From the NCBI GenBank assembly GCA_028551475.1, contig CM052360.1, positions 13,194,501 through 13,258,500 of the forward strand: a DNA stretch of 64,000 nt, read 5' to 3'. Position 1 is the first letter of the stretch, and each line of letters starts with the position of its first letter. This document shows positions 1 through 13,304 of the stretch, piece after piece. The notes under the pieces were generated by a model. It was given only the letters and a program-made list of their open reading frames with translations, had not been told where the DNA came from and did not search any database. The translations under genes were made by a program, and so were the position numbers. The DNA comes from Casuarina equisetifolia (Eukaryota > Streptophyta > Magnoliopsida > Fagales > Casuarinaceae).

Positions 1-920
1 AGGCTATGGGTTTAGGTTTGAGCTAAAAAACCCTAGATTTATCTTCTATAAGAGGAGAACTTGTTCTTGAAGAGAGTGTCGATGATTTACAACTATTTGA
101 AGTGTTCTCTCAACAAAGTTTCAATCTTTGAGCTCACTCGATCATTTACTTAAGCTAGTTCATCTCTCGATGACTCATAAGGTTTCGGTGATATTCGATT
201 ACTTGGTTTATTCTTTGATTATACCATCGATTGTATCTTGTATGACTTTGTTTATGTGATAATTACATTTAAAATACTCATTACACATAAACATTGTGAG
301 AAATCTAAAACCCTAATTTGTTATAGTTTGGGGGTTTCAGGATAGAAGCTTTAATCTTCATTATTCATACTTGAATAGCTCATTTGATTAGCAATATCCC
401 ATAAACTATTACATTATTTAGGGATTTGCACTTGTACATGATCTTTTGATCATATCTTGTAACTGTACTTGAGAATTCCTTTGAGGAGGAATTGGTTAGA
501 TTAGGGAGAATGGTTTCTCCTAATCTGGTTTGAGTAAAAGAGACTTCAATCGGTTGGATTGAAGGAAAAGAGGGTGGAAGTAGGACTCAAGGATTGAGTG
601 TCAAACTACCGTGGTAAATCTAATGTTCTTTTTCCCTCTATTGACTCAGATTTTACTTGTTGTTTGTTGCTAATTACCTTATCTTTTACTTGATGTTAGC
701 TTGTTGTCTTACTTGCTGATTAGTTGGTCAACTACTTGATAATAGCTTGTTGTCTTGTTGCAAATTTGTATGTTATTTGTTTAGAGTTTGCTTTTTGTAT
801 GCTTGCTACATTTGTATGATTTGCATGAATACTTAAAACCATTTTAGAAGTTCAAAAAGTTGTGGTCGAGTCTTAGCTTAAACAATTCAACCCCTTTTTG
901 TTAAGTTATAAAACCCAACA
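1..920 (+). mobile_element. Copia LTR, right-hand part (cut by window edge)
   Basis: This is the 3' part of a long Copia-type LTR; its left end lies outside the window. It ends in a pyrimidine-rich stretch followed by a terminal CA at 920, where the tandem repeat array starts abruptly. The same family is seen at 18,096-19,555 and 36,429-37,976: all three share the order of a short 'cttctataa' motif, an 'acataa' block, a 'ggggttt' block and the CAACCCC-type tail. Whether it is a solo LTR or the end of a full element cannot be told from here. Confidence 0.7.
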
Positions 921-2336
921 ATCCTCACATTTGTTCTAATGTTTAAAACTCATTTTCATAACATCAATGATGATGTTACTAGTTAAACAAATTTAAGATT
1001 TCAACCTGAAGTATTGTTGATTTGGAAAAATTGTTGAGCTAAACGAGGTGGATTGAAGATGCCAAAAAATAAAATAGCAACTACAATGCTTTTTCTTATA
1101 TTGAATTCAAAAAAACATTCTTAGCAGCAAGCAATCTAGTAGAAATCTTATTGTGAAAGATAATTATTATGAACTATTTTTTTTGTACTATACGTGTGAT
1201 ATCATTACATTATAGCCAACTCATGCTCATGTGTTTTGTTTCTACCATATATTTATTATATAACACCTATAACTAAATTTGAAGTAAAGTGTAAAAGTAT
1301 TAACGATATTATTCTTAACGTTTATGTCAGTTTATTTGTGGATGGATTGAAGTCTACCAGTAGATGTTCATGAACCAAATTTTCAAGAATTGTAAAATTC
1401 TTGATATGCTTGTTGTCTAATTAATGCTTCGTACTAAGCATCTTTAAAGTTATTTATCCTAGAATAACATTTATTTAATTTTGAAAGCATCCCTACAACA
1501 ATTTATTTTTTTGCTTGTTATTGTCTTTCAATTTGATCCTTAATTTTTTTTTGTTTAAAAGTCAAATTGATAACAACAATAATCATGTTGCCAGTTAAAC
1601 AAATGTAAAATTTGAACTTGAATCATGTAAGATTGCATTGGTGATTTGGAAAAATTGTTAAGCTAGAGCAATTAGAGTGAAGATGCAAACAAATTAAATA
1701 TCAACTACATTGCTTTTTCTCATATCGAATTCAAGAAATATTCCTAGCAACAAACAAGTGAGTTGAAAATTGATTGCAAAAAGATAATAACTATGAAGTA
1801 TTCCTTTTTTTTTTTTGTACAATAAGTGCTCATATAGTTATTATGACTAAATTTGAAGCAAAGTGTAAAGGTTATGATATTATTCTCATAATAGTGAACT
1901 AAAACTTTTTAAGTTTTCTCATTTAGTGTTTTTCTCAATTTCTTCTTTGGTGGATTGAATTTTCTCAATACATGTTCAAGGAACAAATCTTCAAGAATTC
2001 TAAAATTCTTAATATGTTTATTGTATATATAATGTAGAATAAACATATGTAATGAGCATCTTTAAAGTTATTTATTTGTAGAATAACATGTATTTAATTT
2101 TGAAACCATTTGAGCAACAATTGTTGAGCTAGAGCAGTTAGAGTGAACATGCAAACAAATTAAATATCAACTAGATTGCTTTTGCTCAAGTCGCTTTCAC
2201 GAAATATTCTCAACAACAAGCAATCAAGCAAAAACTTATTGTGAAAAGATAATAATTATGAAGTAATTTTTTGTACAATAATTGTCCATTATACCTAACT
2301 CGTATTCGTGCATTTTGTTTCCATTATATATGTATA
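921..2336. repeat. Long-period tandem repeat (satellite-like), left block
   Basis: About two copies of an AT-rich unit roughly 0.6 kb long, with an internally shortened copy after about 2,100. Landmarks recurring in order are a 'tttgttttaatgtttaaaac' block, 'gatttggaaaaattgttgag', 'ttctactatatagttatta', 'ttcaagaattctaaaattc' and 'taagcatctttaaagttatt'. The 'caagaatt' landmark recurs at about 1,385 and 1,990. No coding potential is seen. The block continues at 10,514 beyond the Copia insertion. Confidence 0.85.
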
Positions 2337-3158
2337 GTTATTTTTGGAATATATTTTAACGATATTAGAATATATTAACATTTTGGTGATGAGAAAAGTG
2401 AAATTATAATATAAGAATATTATAATAATTATTTGATTATTTATTTAATGAGTTTTTACTAAAAAAAATAATGTTGGAAATATGTTACTAGAAATGGGTC
2501 AACTCTGTGTAAGCTTAGCCCAGAATTTACATACAACTTAGTCCGCAATAAAGACGCATGAGCCCAATCCGCAACAATCTTTGCACGGCCCAACCATATT
2601 TAGTTAGATATTAGCAAGCAATATGGCTACCATATCAACCTTCAATAGACCACCCATATTTGATGAAATAAACTATAACCATTAGAAAAATATAATGAAA
2701 ATGTACATAAGGGGATAGGATGTAGAATCTTGGAAAATTATAAAACAAAACAATACAAATACTTAAAGAGTCACTTTTACTTTGGTCAAATGATGTTTTT
2801 AAAGAAATGAGAAAAATGGTAAACCTATGACTATGTTGTATTATTTTTTGACTGCATCTGAATATAACAAAATCTTTACTTGTCAAACAAGAAAAGAACT
2901 TTGGGATAAATTAGAGGTTTTGACATGTTGATTCATAATTATGAATTAATGATAAAACCAGGTTAAAGTATTTCTAATATGTATACTAGATTTTCAGATA
3001 TTGTTACTAAACTTACATTGCTAGGAGAGACCCATCCAAATAAAAAATTAGTAAAAAAGATTTTAGAATGTTTGGATGAAAGTTGGAATGCTAAAAGAAC
3101 TGCCATAGAATAAATGAATAATTTGAATGATATAAAACTAGATGAATTGATGGGATCT

Positions 3159-4809
3159 TGATAACTCTACTTCTTATAGAGTTATTTTGATCATTTTAGA
3201 CAATATATAATAATTGTTTTTATAATTATATCTATGCATATTTTGTTATTTTATGTAGCAAACGCAAAATAGGATGAAAAACAATAGAAATGAAGCAAAA
3301 GACAAAGAGAAAAGAAAGAAGAAACAAAAAGAGTAAGTGAAGTGTAATACGTGGAAAACAAAGAAATAGAAAAAGAAAAATAAAGAAAAGAGAGGCTATT
3401 ATGGTGTAAAATGGGAAAAGAGCAAGAGGCTATTGTCAAGAAAATCGTGAACAAAGAGGGGGGACCAAAAAGTGGGTATTTTCGAGCAGCGCATCATCGG
3501 AGTATCGTGGAAGTGAGGGCGTCGTCAGAAGCTTAAGGACTGCATGCGACAACATGGGTCTCATAGAGGAGCGACAGTCGTGCGAACACCACTGTGTACC
3601 CTTCGTTCTCCGGCGACGGCCCACTTCTGGCACTTAGAGGCTTTTTTCAGCCATTTTTGGGTGTTTTCTGGTGAGAAAAGAATGGACCCAGCATCCACTT
3701 ACAATTTTCGGTTGATATGTGGTAGTTGCGTGAGGTTTCACATCAGTTTTTGGCGAAGAACAACGAACATCATCTAAGCGTTTTCCATAAGATCTATGTG
3801 TTTTTTGAGTGGATTTAAGGGATTTCTCAGTAGATCAGCACTCCAGATGTCCTTTTCAGCAATTTGTGGTGGTTTTTGTGAAGAAAAGCGATGGCAACAA
3901 ATGCTAGCGCGTGGTGGCACGTGATGGTAGCGTGTGAAAGTGCATTTTGGCTTGTTTTCTTCTCATTTTCCATACAGCTCCTCTTCTTCTTGATGTGCAA
4001 ATTTGTCCAAACTTTCTTGAATTGAAGACATTTTAGTAACAACTTTCATGTTTTAATTTGAAGAATGTTTTGTTCAATTTCTAGCATTGTTTCTATTCAT
4101 GTAAATATGATGTTTTAGTTTATTGTATTAGAGCTACGATAGAACTTGATTATGATGTATGAATGATATGATTATGATGTTTTATGAGATATTTTGTTTG
4201 TGTGAAGTTGTATTTTACTAAGTTTAATGCTTTTAAGTGATTAACTACCACTTAGATAATTTGATTTGCATATTAGAGACTAATAAGAAATGACATGTTG
4301 TTTCATATAATATGCAATCATAGATTAATAAGGATAGAAGAACTATACCATGTGATTTGTGTGGTTTTAAGTGCAAACTAAAATATTTATATATCTTAAT
4401 GCACTTAGTACATTTGATTTATAGGTAGAAATATAGTGAGTTAATGAGCTAAGTAAGTTTATTAAGATATGTGAATATTAAATACTCTAGGATAGTGAAT
4501 AAATTAGGAAATTAGAAAATTCCGCCATCATATGAATAAAATCAATCTTTTAAGCATAATTGATCTACATTTGTATCTAGTATTTAGGTGAAATTGTATG
4601 CTCTAACATGTTTCGTTAATGAAGTTTAGGTTAAATTTAGTTATTTAATCCATGTTTCACCATTTTGAATTGCTAGATAAATGCTAGAAACTATTTACCA
4701 TTAATAATTAGTTAGTTTAGTAATTACTAGTCTTTGTGGGATGATACTTATATTTATTATTATATTACTTATTTGACATGTACACTTGCATGTACAATTT
4801 CACCAAATA
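3159..4809 (+). mobile_element. Solo LTR nested in Copia gag, probably Ty3 Tat/Athila type
   Basis: A 1.65-kb segment splits the gag region of the surrounding Copia element and is flanked by the 5-bp duplication GATCT (3,154-3,158 and 4,810-4,814). It begins TGATAACTCTA. Its right end has the 'gtgggatgatact' and 'acttgcatgtacaatttc' features common at the 3' end of Tat/Athila-type LTRs. A second copy in the opposite orientation lies at 11,972-13,304. No internal region is attached, so it is read as a solo LTR left by recombination. The lineage is inferred from style only. Confidence 0.75.
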
Positions 4810-7800
4810 GATCTCTACTAACATATGAGCTTCAAAATAATAAGAGAATTAAGGATAAGGAATAGTCTAAGAAAGTAGATAAAAATATTACTTTTAAGAC
4901 TGTTATAAATGATAATGATAATTCTGATCTTGATGAAAGTGTTGCCTTGCTTACTTGAAAAATAAGGAAGTTTTACAAAGCAAAAGGTAAGAATGCAACG
5001 AGGGTTACTAATGATCTTTGCTTTGAGCGTAAGAAACTAGGTCATATAAGAGCAAATTGCCCAACTTTGGAGGCAAAGGACATAAAGTTTAAAAAGAAAG
5101 CATTGGTGGTTACTTGGGATGATGACTCATCTTTAGATGAAGAAATAGTAGAGATAGTAAATGTATGCTTCATGGGAGTAGAAAGGTATGCTGAAAAGAG
5201 TGAATCACTACCTATTTGGGATAGAGATAGCTTATCTTCTGATGAAGAAGAAGAGGAGGAAGAGACTTTCAATGTTTCATAAGAATGGAAAGTTATGATG
5301 ATTATGAGATAAGTACATCTAACAAGTGTCAAGATTGTGCTTTATTTAATGAGTTGAATGATACATTCAATGAAGTGGTTGATAGATTGCATGAGTTACA
5401 ATATGAAAATAAAGCATTAAAAGAAAATCTATCCAACATGCAATTTGAAAAGAATAAACTTGAATGTCAATTAAAAAAATCAAGTTTGGTGGTAAAAGAA
5501 TATCAGAAAATGAAGAAACAACAAAAGCTAATTATTAGTGAAAATTCAAGCATGATACTTGAAATCAAATAGCTTAAAGAAACAATTTTATCTCATGGAA
5601 ACAAATTTGAAATGAATGATAACATGGTTATATGGTTTGATTTGGATGAAAAGCATGAGCATTTGGAGAATGAAATTAATTCTTTAACTAGAAATCTGTC
5701 AAATATTGAATGCTTAAGAAAAGAACTTGAAAACAAACTAGATAGCTCAATGATAACATGGTTATATGGTAGTGTTGTGCTTGAAAAGATACTACAATCA
5801 CAATAAGACATGTATGACATAGCTGGTATAGGTTATAGATAAAATGAAAATGCAAAACCTCTTACTAGATTTTTTGAAAAGAAAAACTATATGACTTCTT
5901 TGTATGATAAATGTACAATTTGTAAATATGTCAGTCATTCCATTGATAAATGTCCATTGAAGGATGATAAAAGTTTTAGGATTAAAAGAATATAGGTGCC
6001 AAAAGGCACAATGATCTCTAATACTCAAGGACCAAGGAAAGAAGGGTACCATACATGCAAGCTTCTTTATTTGTTTCTGCAGGACATGAGCATAGATACA
6101 ATAACCATTGTGGGAACATTGTGATGAGTAAAGGTCCATGGCACAACCAAAATAATATAAGTATGCATTCATATTGTGGTGGAACATAAGGTAGTAAGTA
6201 TGGTAAGAAATAATAATCATAAACTTGTTTACAATCATTATTATACTTGTTAAATATCATGCATATTTGTTAAAGATTGTTGAATTACATGATGAAAAAT
6301 GTCGTCTTCTTATGTCAAGTAACTCTACATTGGTTATTTTATGAATGTGTATGATGAAGAATGTAATGAAATTGATGAACATCTATCTAAATATTCATCA
6401 TCCTAGTATAGTAACATGATAGGGGGGAGCATTAATTAAAATATTTGCTTCATATTACATGCTAGCCTTATTGGAAAGACTCACAAGTTATTCTTTATAA
6501 GATTGAAATGTGCATGATAGATAGATGAGATTAATGCATAGTACATGAGTAGTATTTCATTTCTTGAAAGCCTAAATGATTGCTAATTTGAGAAGGAGTC
6601 TTGCAAGTCTTTATGATTTTTTTACTTATGCTGCAATGAATATAAATTCTTTAAATAAAAATGTTATATTAAGTATGAATCATGTATCTCTTGTTTGTGT
6701 CTAATGATTTTACTCATGAATTTGACATAACATGCAAAAATGTGCTTTACTGATTTATAATGTACAAACATGAAATATTTACAGAACTTTGTCATTTAAT
6801 GTGGTACCCTATTGCAACAAATTATTGCAAAAAATTACTACTCATTCACTACATATATAGTCTTTCAATATGTCAATATGGAATGAAAAGTTTCTTGTCA
6901 AATGTCACATAACTGATAATTTGAATTGCATCAAACTTGAGTATTATGTTGCTTTATATATATTCTCCATTCAAGTTACAATAAACTTGAAGGAAAGCAA
7001 AGAAGCAAAGGCTCATTGAATGTTTTATGTATTTGGTATGTTTTTCTATCTTACTCCTATATTGATACTACTTTCAAGAGAGAAAGAAGGATCTTTACAT
7101 CTTGAAAATGATTTTAACATGTTTTTAAGATTATGCTTAATGCTAAAATGTATTTGCTATTGCAAATAGAAGGAGTACAAAAACCATACAACATGATTAT
7201 GTAAGCATGTACTTTGTTATGATGAAGGTTGAATGTTGTGTTTGTTGTTGCAAGTGATGAAAATGCAAATACCTTCATGCAGCAAAATATAAAGATATGC
7301 AAAGTTTCAATTTGCTAATGATTAAAGAATGAATACAAAAACATTCAGCATGCTGTATATGTGTCAAAAGTGTGTTACTATGCTTATTGTGATTAAACTT
7401 AAATCTTATGTTTGATCCATCTAAGTGCAATAAAGGAAATGAAGTTCTCTACCCTAAAAATGTGTTCCAAATTTTTTTGAATCTATCTCTTATGATGATT
7501 ATTGATTGAATTAATTCATATAGAAACATGACTGGATGGTAATGTGGGGATGTGATTACTAGAATATACTTTTAGAATATTATCTTTGTTTGCTTAAATA
7601 CACTAGCACATTGTGTATTACTTGCTTGTTACTATTTGATGATGGTTGACATCATTTATAGAGGAGCAATTAAGCCAACAAGTGGTATCGTCTCACCACA
7701 GAATATTTTAAGAGAAAGTTTATCTTGTTATTCATTGCAACACTCTAAACTCCACTGCAAACTCGACTTTACAATAATGGTAAGCCCTGTTACATAGGGG

Positions 7801-8766
7801 GAGCTCTTGATTCATCATATCTGGTATGATCTTTCCATTTTCTATTGCTTGTTAATAAAACACATGCTGGTGAACTCTAAATTCTGTTTTCTAGAATTCA
7901 ACTCTATCTATATGGTGTTGTTGTAAAGTTTGAATTCTGCAAGCTACTATACACTTTAAATTTTGCAAATATGGTGTTGCTATCATAATAAGTTTGTTGT
8001 TATGCACTTATCCTTCTTATTATATATGCTATTGTAAATCTCTACATATTTGTTACTGGTTCCTCAATGATGAATGTGAAAGAGAACATGTTATGTGTTG
8101 AGAAAGTGTGTTGCCATTATGAGTATATGGGGGAAATATTATCATGCAAAAAATGCATTTCCTCTCACTGCAGACATGAAACATAAACTCTTTTCATGAT
8201 CAAATGTTTTTTAAATACATTTATTATCATGACTGATGGATATTTTTCATGCATATACTCCTACATCCTTTGTTTTGTGATTAGTTAGACTACTTTGCAC
8301 GGAAGTTATCCTTAAGGGGGAGCTATGAGCTCTTGTGAAATGTTGACATAACCCCATGCCATAGTTTTATGATTTTGGTGTTCCTATATATCTGTTGATT
8401 ATGCTTATAGCACATGATTTGTTGATTTTGTGTTGATAAAACAAAAAGGGGGAGAAATATATGTTATAATGCTATATTGATCATGTATATTTGATGTACT
8501 AGGAACTTGTTATAAGTGGAGAAATGACTTGGTATAAAGAGAGAAATATGTGATGTTATATTGGCATTATTTTGGTCATATGCACTTTGGACTTGTCATA
8601 AAGGGAGAAATATATTACTTGTTATAGGGAATATATTTCGTACTTCTTATATTGATTTGCTTTGGACTTTGTATATTTATGCATCAATATATATGCTTGA
8701 AGTTGTCCAAACATGTTTATAATGCATCAAAATATTTTATTTTATCATCATAAAAAAGGGAGAGAA

Positions 8767-10508
8767 TGTTGAAATATATTTTAATAATATTAGAATATAT
8801 TAATATTTTGATGATGAGAAAAATATAATTATAATATAAGAATATTATAATCATTATTTGATTATTTATTTAATAGATTTTTACTAAAAAAACTAATACT
8901 GGAAATATGTTGCAGGAAATGGGTCAACTTTGTGTAAGCTCAGCCTAGAATTTATATACATCCTAGTTTGCAACATAAATGCATGAGCCTAGTCTATTAG
9001 CAATCTTCGTGCAACCCAACCGAGCACAAATTGGACCTACAAAGTATGACCCAGCCTAGACGCAGTCAGGCCTATGTATATTTAGACTTGCGTGTGCGAC
9101 CTAAATCCAAGGTGCAACCCAAGTCCAAGAGCACGACTCACGTGCGTGACCTAGTTCCAAAAGCATGATCCGCATATGGGACCTAATAGAAGTGTGACCA
9201 ATCTACTCTTGCGACCCATGCAACCCATGCTCACCTGTAACCTATAAAGCCCAGAACAACCACAGCTCATCGGTAAAATTGATTGTCAAAAATTGCTCCG
9301 TTTAAGTGGAAAAAGGTCTCATTTGAAAGCTAATAATGGAAACATTTCTGTTAAGAAAAATCAAAGACCCATTACTAAGAGAAGATCAATTTGAAGAGAT
9401 TAAAGAGTTCTTCGCAATTTGTGACCTAATTACTTAAAATAAAAATTGGAAGTAAATTAAAGAGTTTCTGAAGCTAAAATATAGGCTTTTGAAGAGAAAA
9501 AGTTGATTTATCAATCTATGAAACACCCACAATGGTTTGATTCAAGATTGAAGAGATTTCATAAAGATTGGAGTTTGACCCTAGTTTGACTTATTTTTTA
9601 GTTCGCAGAGCTCCGATTTAATTACTTAAGTTATGGACTAAACAGTGGCATTTTGGAGCATGATTTTGAATGGTTTAGATAGAACGTAGCTTTGTCTCCT
9701 TCCTCTCTCAACAACTTGAAATGAAGAGAGAGAAGACAAAAATTAAGCTCCAATGGGAATAAGAGATGACTTGCTTCAAAGGTGTTAGAATGGCTCTTTG
9801 AAGTGAAATGTGAGTTGTTCTAAATCTACTTAAGTGCATCTTACTTACCATTGTTTGTTGTTATGAAAATCATAGAGAAAAAAGCTACTTACAAAAACTC
9901 ATACTCTTCACTCAAGCTTCATCAAGCCCACAAAATTGGTTCTACATTTCGGTGATTTTACTTTGAGCTTATTAATGCTTTTATTCACTTGTTAGAAAAT
10001 CATATTGCTCTTTGATTCATATATTATTTGAAATGATTTCATATGAGTGAGCAATGCTAGGGTTGATATAAATTTGGGCTTTTGGCCATATTATTTTGTA
10101 CTAAGTCTCTAGCACTTGTTTGAAGCTTCTAAACTTGAATTCATATATTACATAAGCTAAATTTTATATTTGTACTTAATTGCTATTCTTTGTTGAAATT
10201 CTTGGGGAGAGAATTTGTAATTGAGATTGAGAGAGTGGTTCTCTCTTATAACTAGGATTAAGGAGTAGTTTTCCCTTGTAATCAATTTTTAATTGATTAG
10301 GTAGGTGCCAAGGTGGCTTAAGCCGAACCATCTTCAAAAAATTTATGTCTTTGTTTTATGTGATAACTTTACCTACTGCCTTGATTGTTTAACATAAGAA
10401 TAAAAAAAAAGACTAAAGAATTTTTGATAAACTTAGTTCACCCCTCCCCCCCCCAACCCCTACCCCTCTCCCCTCTTTCTTTTTCTTAGGTTGCTATAGG
10501 ATCTAATA
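8767..10508 (+). repeat. 3' LTR of the 2,342-10,508 Copia element
   Basis: It starts TGTTGAAATATATT directly after a purine-rich tract and ends at the target duplication. Its first roughly 230 bp match the 5' LTR remnant at 2,342-2,600 base by base with scattered differences. The interior (9,010-9,240) is richer in GC, with repeated GCGACC-like words. Just before the end is a C-rich run (10,441-10,480). A reverse-oriented relative with the same GGTCGCA words lies at 31,702-33,110. Confidence 0.85.
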
Positions 10509-10682
10509 GTTATTATAACTAAATTTGACACAAAGTGTAAAGGTCATGATATTATTCTCATATTATTTAACTAAAATTTTTGAGTCATCTCATTCAATGT
10601 TTTAGTCAATTTCTTCATTGGTGGATTAAAGTTTCTCAGTACATGTTTAAGGAACAAATCTTCAAGAATTCTAAAATTCTTG

Positions 10683-10712
10683 ATATGTTTATGTTCTATA
10701 ACATAAACATAT
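10683..10712. other. Perfect 13-bp stem hairpin in satellite unit
   Basis: The arm at 10,683-10,695 (atatgtttatgtt) is the exact reverse complement of 10,700-10,712, with a 4-base loop. A matching hairpin with a 12-bp stem lies at 11,608-11,637. Other repeat units have unpaired sequence at this place, so the hairpin is a variant of a subset of units. Confidence 0.8.
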
Positions 10713-11607
10713 GTTCAAGGAATAATATGTACTACAACATTTGTGTCATTAATGCTTCGTAATAAGTATCTTTAAAGTTCTTTATTTGTAGAATAACATG
10801 TATTTTATTTTGAAACCACCTGAGAAACAATCTACAGTTTGCTTGTATTGTCTTTGAATTCAATCCTTAAATTTTTTTAATGTTTAAAACTGACTTTCAT
10901 TACATCAACAATGATGTTACAAGTTAAACAAATTTAAGATTTCAACTTGAAACATGTAAGATTGTGTTTTTGATTTGGAAAATTTGTTGAGCTAAACGAG
11001 GTGGGTTGAAGATGCACACAAATAAAACAGCAACTAGAATGCTTTTTTCTTGTATTGAATTCAAAAAATGTACTCAGCAACAAGTGATCGTGTAAAAATC
11101 TGATTGTGAAAAGATAATTATCATGAACTATTTTTTTGTACAATACATGTCATGTCATTCCATTATAGCCAACTCATGCTCATGCACTTTGTTTCTACTA
11201 TATAGTTATTATATAACACCTGCAACTGCAACTAAATTTGAAGCAAAGTGTAAAAGTATAACCAATATTATTCTCAGTGTTTAAGTCAATTTATTCGTTG
11301 ACGAATTGAAGTAACCAAATCTCCAAGAATTTAAAATTCTTGATATGCTTGTTGTATATTATGTACTACAACAATGGTGTGATTAATGCTTCATAATAAG
11401 CATCTTTATAGTTTTTTATCCTAGAATGACATCTATTCATGTTTCTACTATTCTAACTAAATTTTGGTTATGATATTATTATCATATTATTTAACTAAAA
11501 GTTATTGAGTCGTCTCATTCAGTGTTTTAGTCAATTCCTTCTTTGGTGGATTGAAGTTTCTCAATACATGGTCAAGGAATAAATCTTCAAGAATTCTAAA
11601 ATTCCTG

Positions 11608-11637
11608 ATATGTTTATGTACTATAACATAAACATAT
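11608..11637. other. 12-bp stem hairpin, second copy
   Basis: The arms 11,608-11,619 and 11,626-11,637 are exact reverse complements around a 6-base loop. The surrounding sequence repeats that of the hairpin at 10,683-10,712. Confidence 0.8.
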
Positions 11638-11971
11638 GTTCAAGGAACAATATGTACTATAACATTTGTGTCATTAGTGCTTCGTAATAAGCATCTTTAA
11701 AGTTCTTTATTTGTGGAATCAAGTGTATTTTATTTTGAAACCACCAAAGCAACAATCTACAATTTGCTTGTATTGTCTTTGAATTCGATCCTCATATTTG
11801 TTTTAATGTTTAAAACTCACGTTCATAACATCAAGGATAAGGTTGCTATTTACAAAAATTTAAGATTTCAACTCGAAGCATGTAAGAAGATTGTATTGTT
11901 GATTTGGAAAAATGGTTGAGCTAGAAAAGGTGGACTAAAGATGCAAACAAATAAAATAGCAACTAAAATGC

Positions 11972-13304
11972 TGTTTGGTGAAATTTAGATGCAAGTGAAC
12001 ATGTCGAACAAGTAATATAATGATGAGAAAAGTATAGTCCCACGAAGATTGGTGAATACTAAACTAATTAAGTACTAATAATAAATTAATCTTAAAATTT
12101 ATCTAGCAAATCAAAATATTGTTGAAGATGAATTAAAATTTAAAATTTCTAAAACGAAAACTCAATACTAATTAAAATTGGATCCAAGTAAGAAAAATCA
12201 AGATGAGACACATGTTAAAGCTTCCGATTTCACCATAACTACTAGATATGAATTTTCATAGTTTATGCTTGCAAGAATGATATTATCTATGTGATGGCGG
12301 AATTTCCTAATTTATTTACTATCCTATGTCTAGGTATAGTAAACCTATTTAGTTCATTAATTCACTATATCTCTATATGTGAATTGAAACAAACCAAATG
12401 CATTATGATCTGTGAACATTCCTAGTTTACAATAAATCTTTCGATCATCTTATCACCAAAAGCCATACAAATAACATGGTATATGTCTATCCACATTTAA
12501 TTCATGGTTATATATTATAAGAAGCAATTGCATATTATTACCTTTCAGTCTCTAACATGCACATCAAATCATTCAAGTGGTGGCCAATCACTTAAAAGCA
12601 TTAAGCATAATAATATATAACTCACATAAATAAACTATCTTGCAAAACATAAAAACTTATAGGATTCACATCATCATAGTTAGGCTACATCTTCGCTCTA
12701 ACAAAAGAAGTTTAGAACATAATGAAATAATGAGGAAGAACAATAATAAAAAACAAAGAAGGCATCTTGAATCCAAGAACAAGAAGTCTGTCACCCTTTT
12801 TGTCTTCTCTTCAAGAAATCTTGAATTCTTGGCCTCTCTCTTGAGTTGTGCTTAATTTCCTTCTTGGTTTCAGCGGCACCTTCTTTTCTCTCTCACTTTT
12901 CCTTCTCCCCTTCCTCCTTGGTTCTCCTTATCCTAATAGAATTGGGTTTTGGATTTCCAATACAATTGGGTTTTAGAGTTCTATATTAATTAGGCTTTGG
13001 ACTCATAATAGGACTAGGTTTTTTAATTATTTAAAAAACTCAATAATAATAAAAATCTAATAACAATCATCCAAAGCCCAAGCCCAAACCCATCTTGATT
13101 TCCTTCACCCTGATAATTTGACCATCTTCTGCCATATAATAAGTACTAGGTTCTCCATGCTTGTCCTTTTTCTTCATGCCTCTTTATGCTACATAAACAA
13201 GACAAATTTAAGTAAATAAAGAGGAATTCAAACATTTTCTCACAAGCATTAGATAATTTATTATTTAAATTAGATAAAATAACTCTATAAAAATAGACTT
13301 ATCA
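11972..13304 (-). mobile_element. Solo LTR, second copy of the nested family
   Basis: A 1.33-kb insertion within the satellite array, with TG...CA ends (it starts TGTTTGGTG and ends CTTATCA on the plus strand) and the 5-bp duplication AATGC (11,967-11,971 and 13,305-13,309). Read on the minus strand it matches the solo LTR at 3,159-4,809 at both ends (TGATAA start, AATTTCACCAAA end) and in the stretch around 'tttatctagcaa'. It has no internal region, so it is a solo LTR. Confidence 0.8.

Larger units (their letters stand above)
2342..10508 (+). mobile_element. Copia LTR retrotransposon, near full length, decayed
   Basis: A fossil Copia element (SIRE/Maximus-like in style) sits inside the satellite array. 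A 5-bp target duplication, GTTAT, flanks it (2,337-2,341 and 10,509-10,513); removing the element restores the repeat unit seen elsewhere. Parts: a short 5' LTR remnant (2,342 to about 2,600), a gag region (about 2,620-5,800) with a CCHC zinc knuckle near 5,020-5,062 and a downstream coiled-coil-rich stretch, a long AT-rich non-coding stretch (about 5,850-8,750), a polypurine tract (about 8,752-8,766) and a 3' LTR (8,767-10,508). No convincing reverse transcriptase or integrase is seen. A solo LTR (3,159-4,809) is nested in gag. The element is heavily broken (well over ten breaks) and looks old. Confidence 0.88.
10514..11971. repeat. Long-period tandem repeat, middle block
   Basis: The array continues after the Copia insertion with about two units. 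Two stretches (10,560-10,870 and 11,485-11,800) are much more alike to each other than to the rest, including a shared perfect hairpin. That points to local re-duplication of a multi-unit segment. No coding potential is seen. Confidence 0.85.

Noticed and set aside
5042-5332. Minus-strand serine-rich open frame
   Set aside because: It is antisense to the glutamate-rich coding stretch of the Copia gag region; the serine run is the mirror of GAA/GAG codons.
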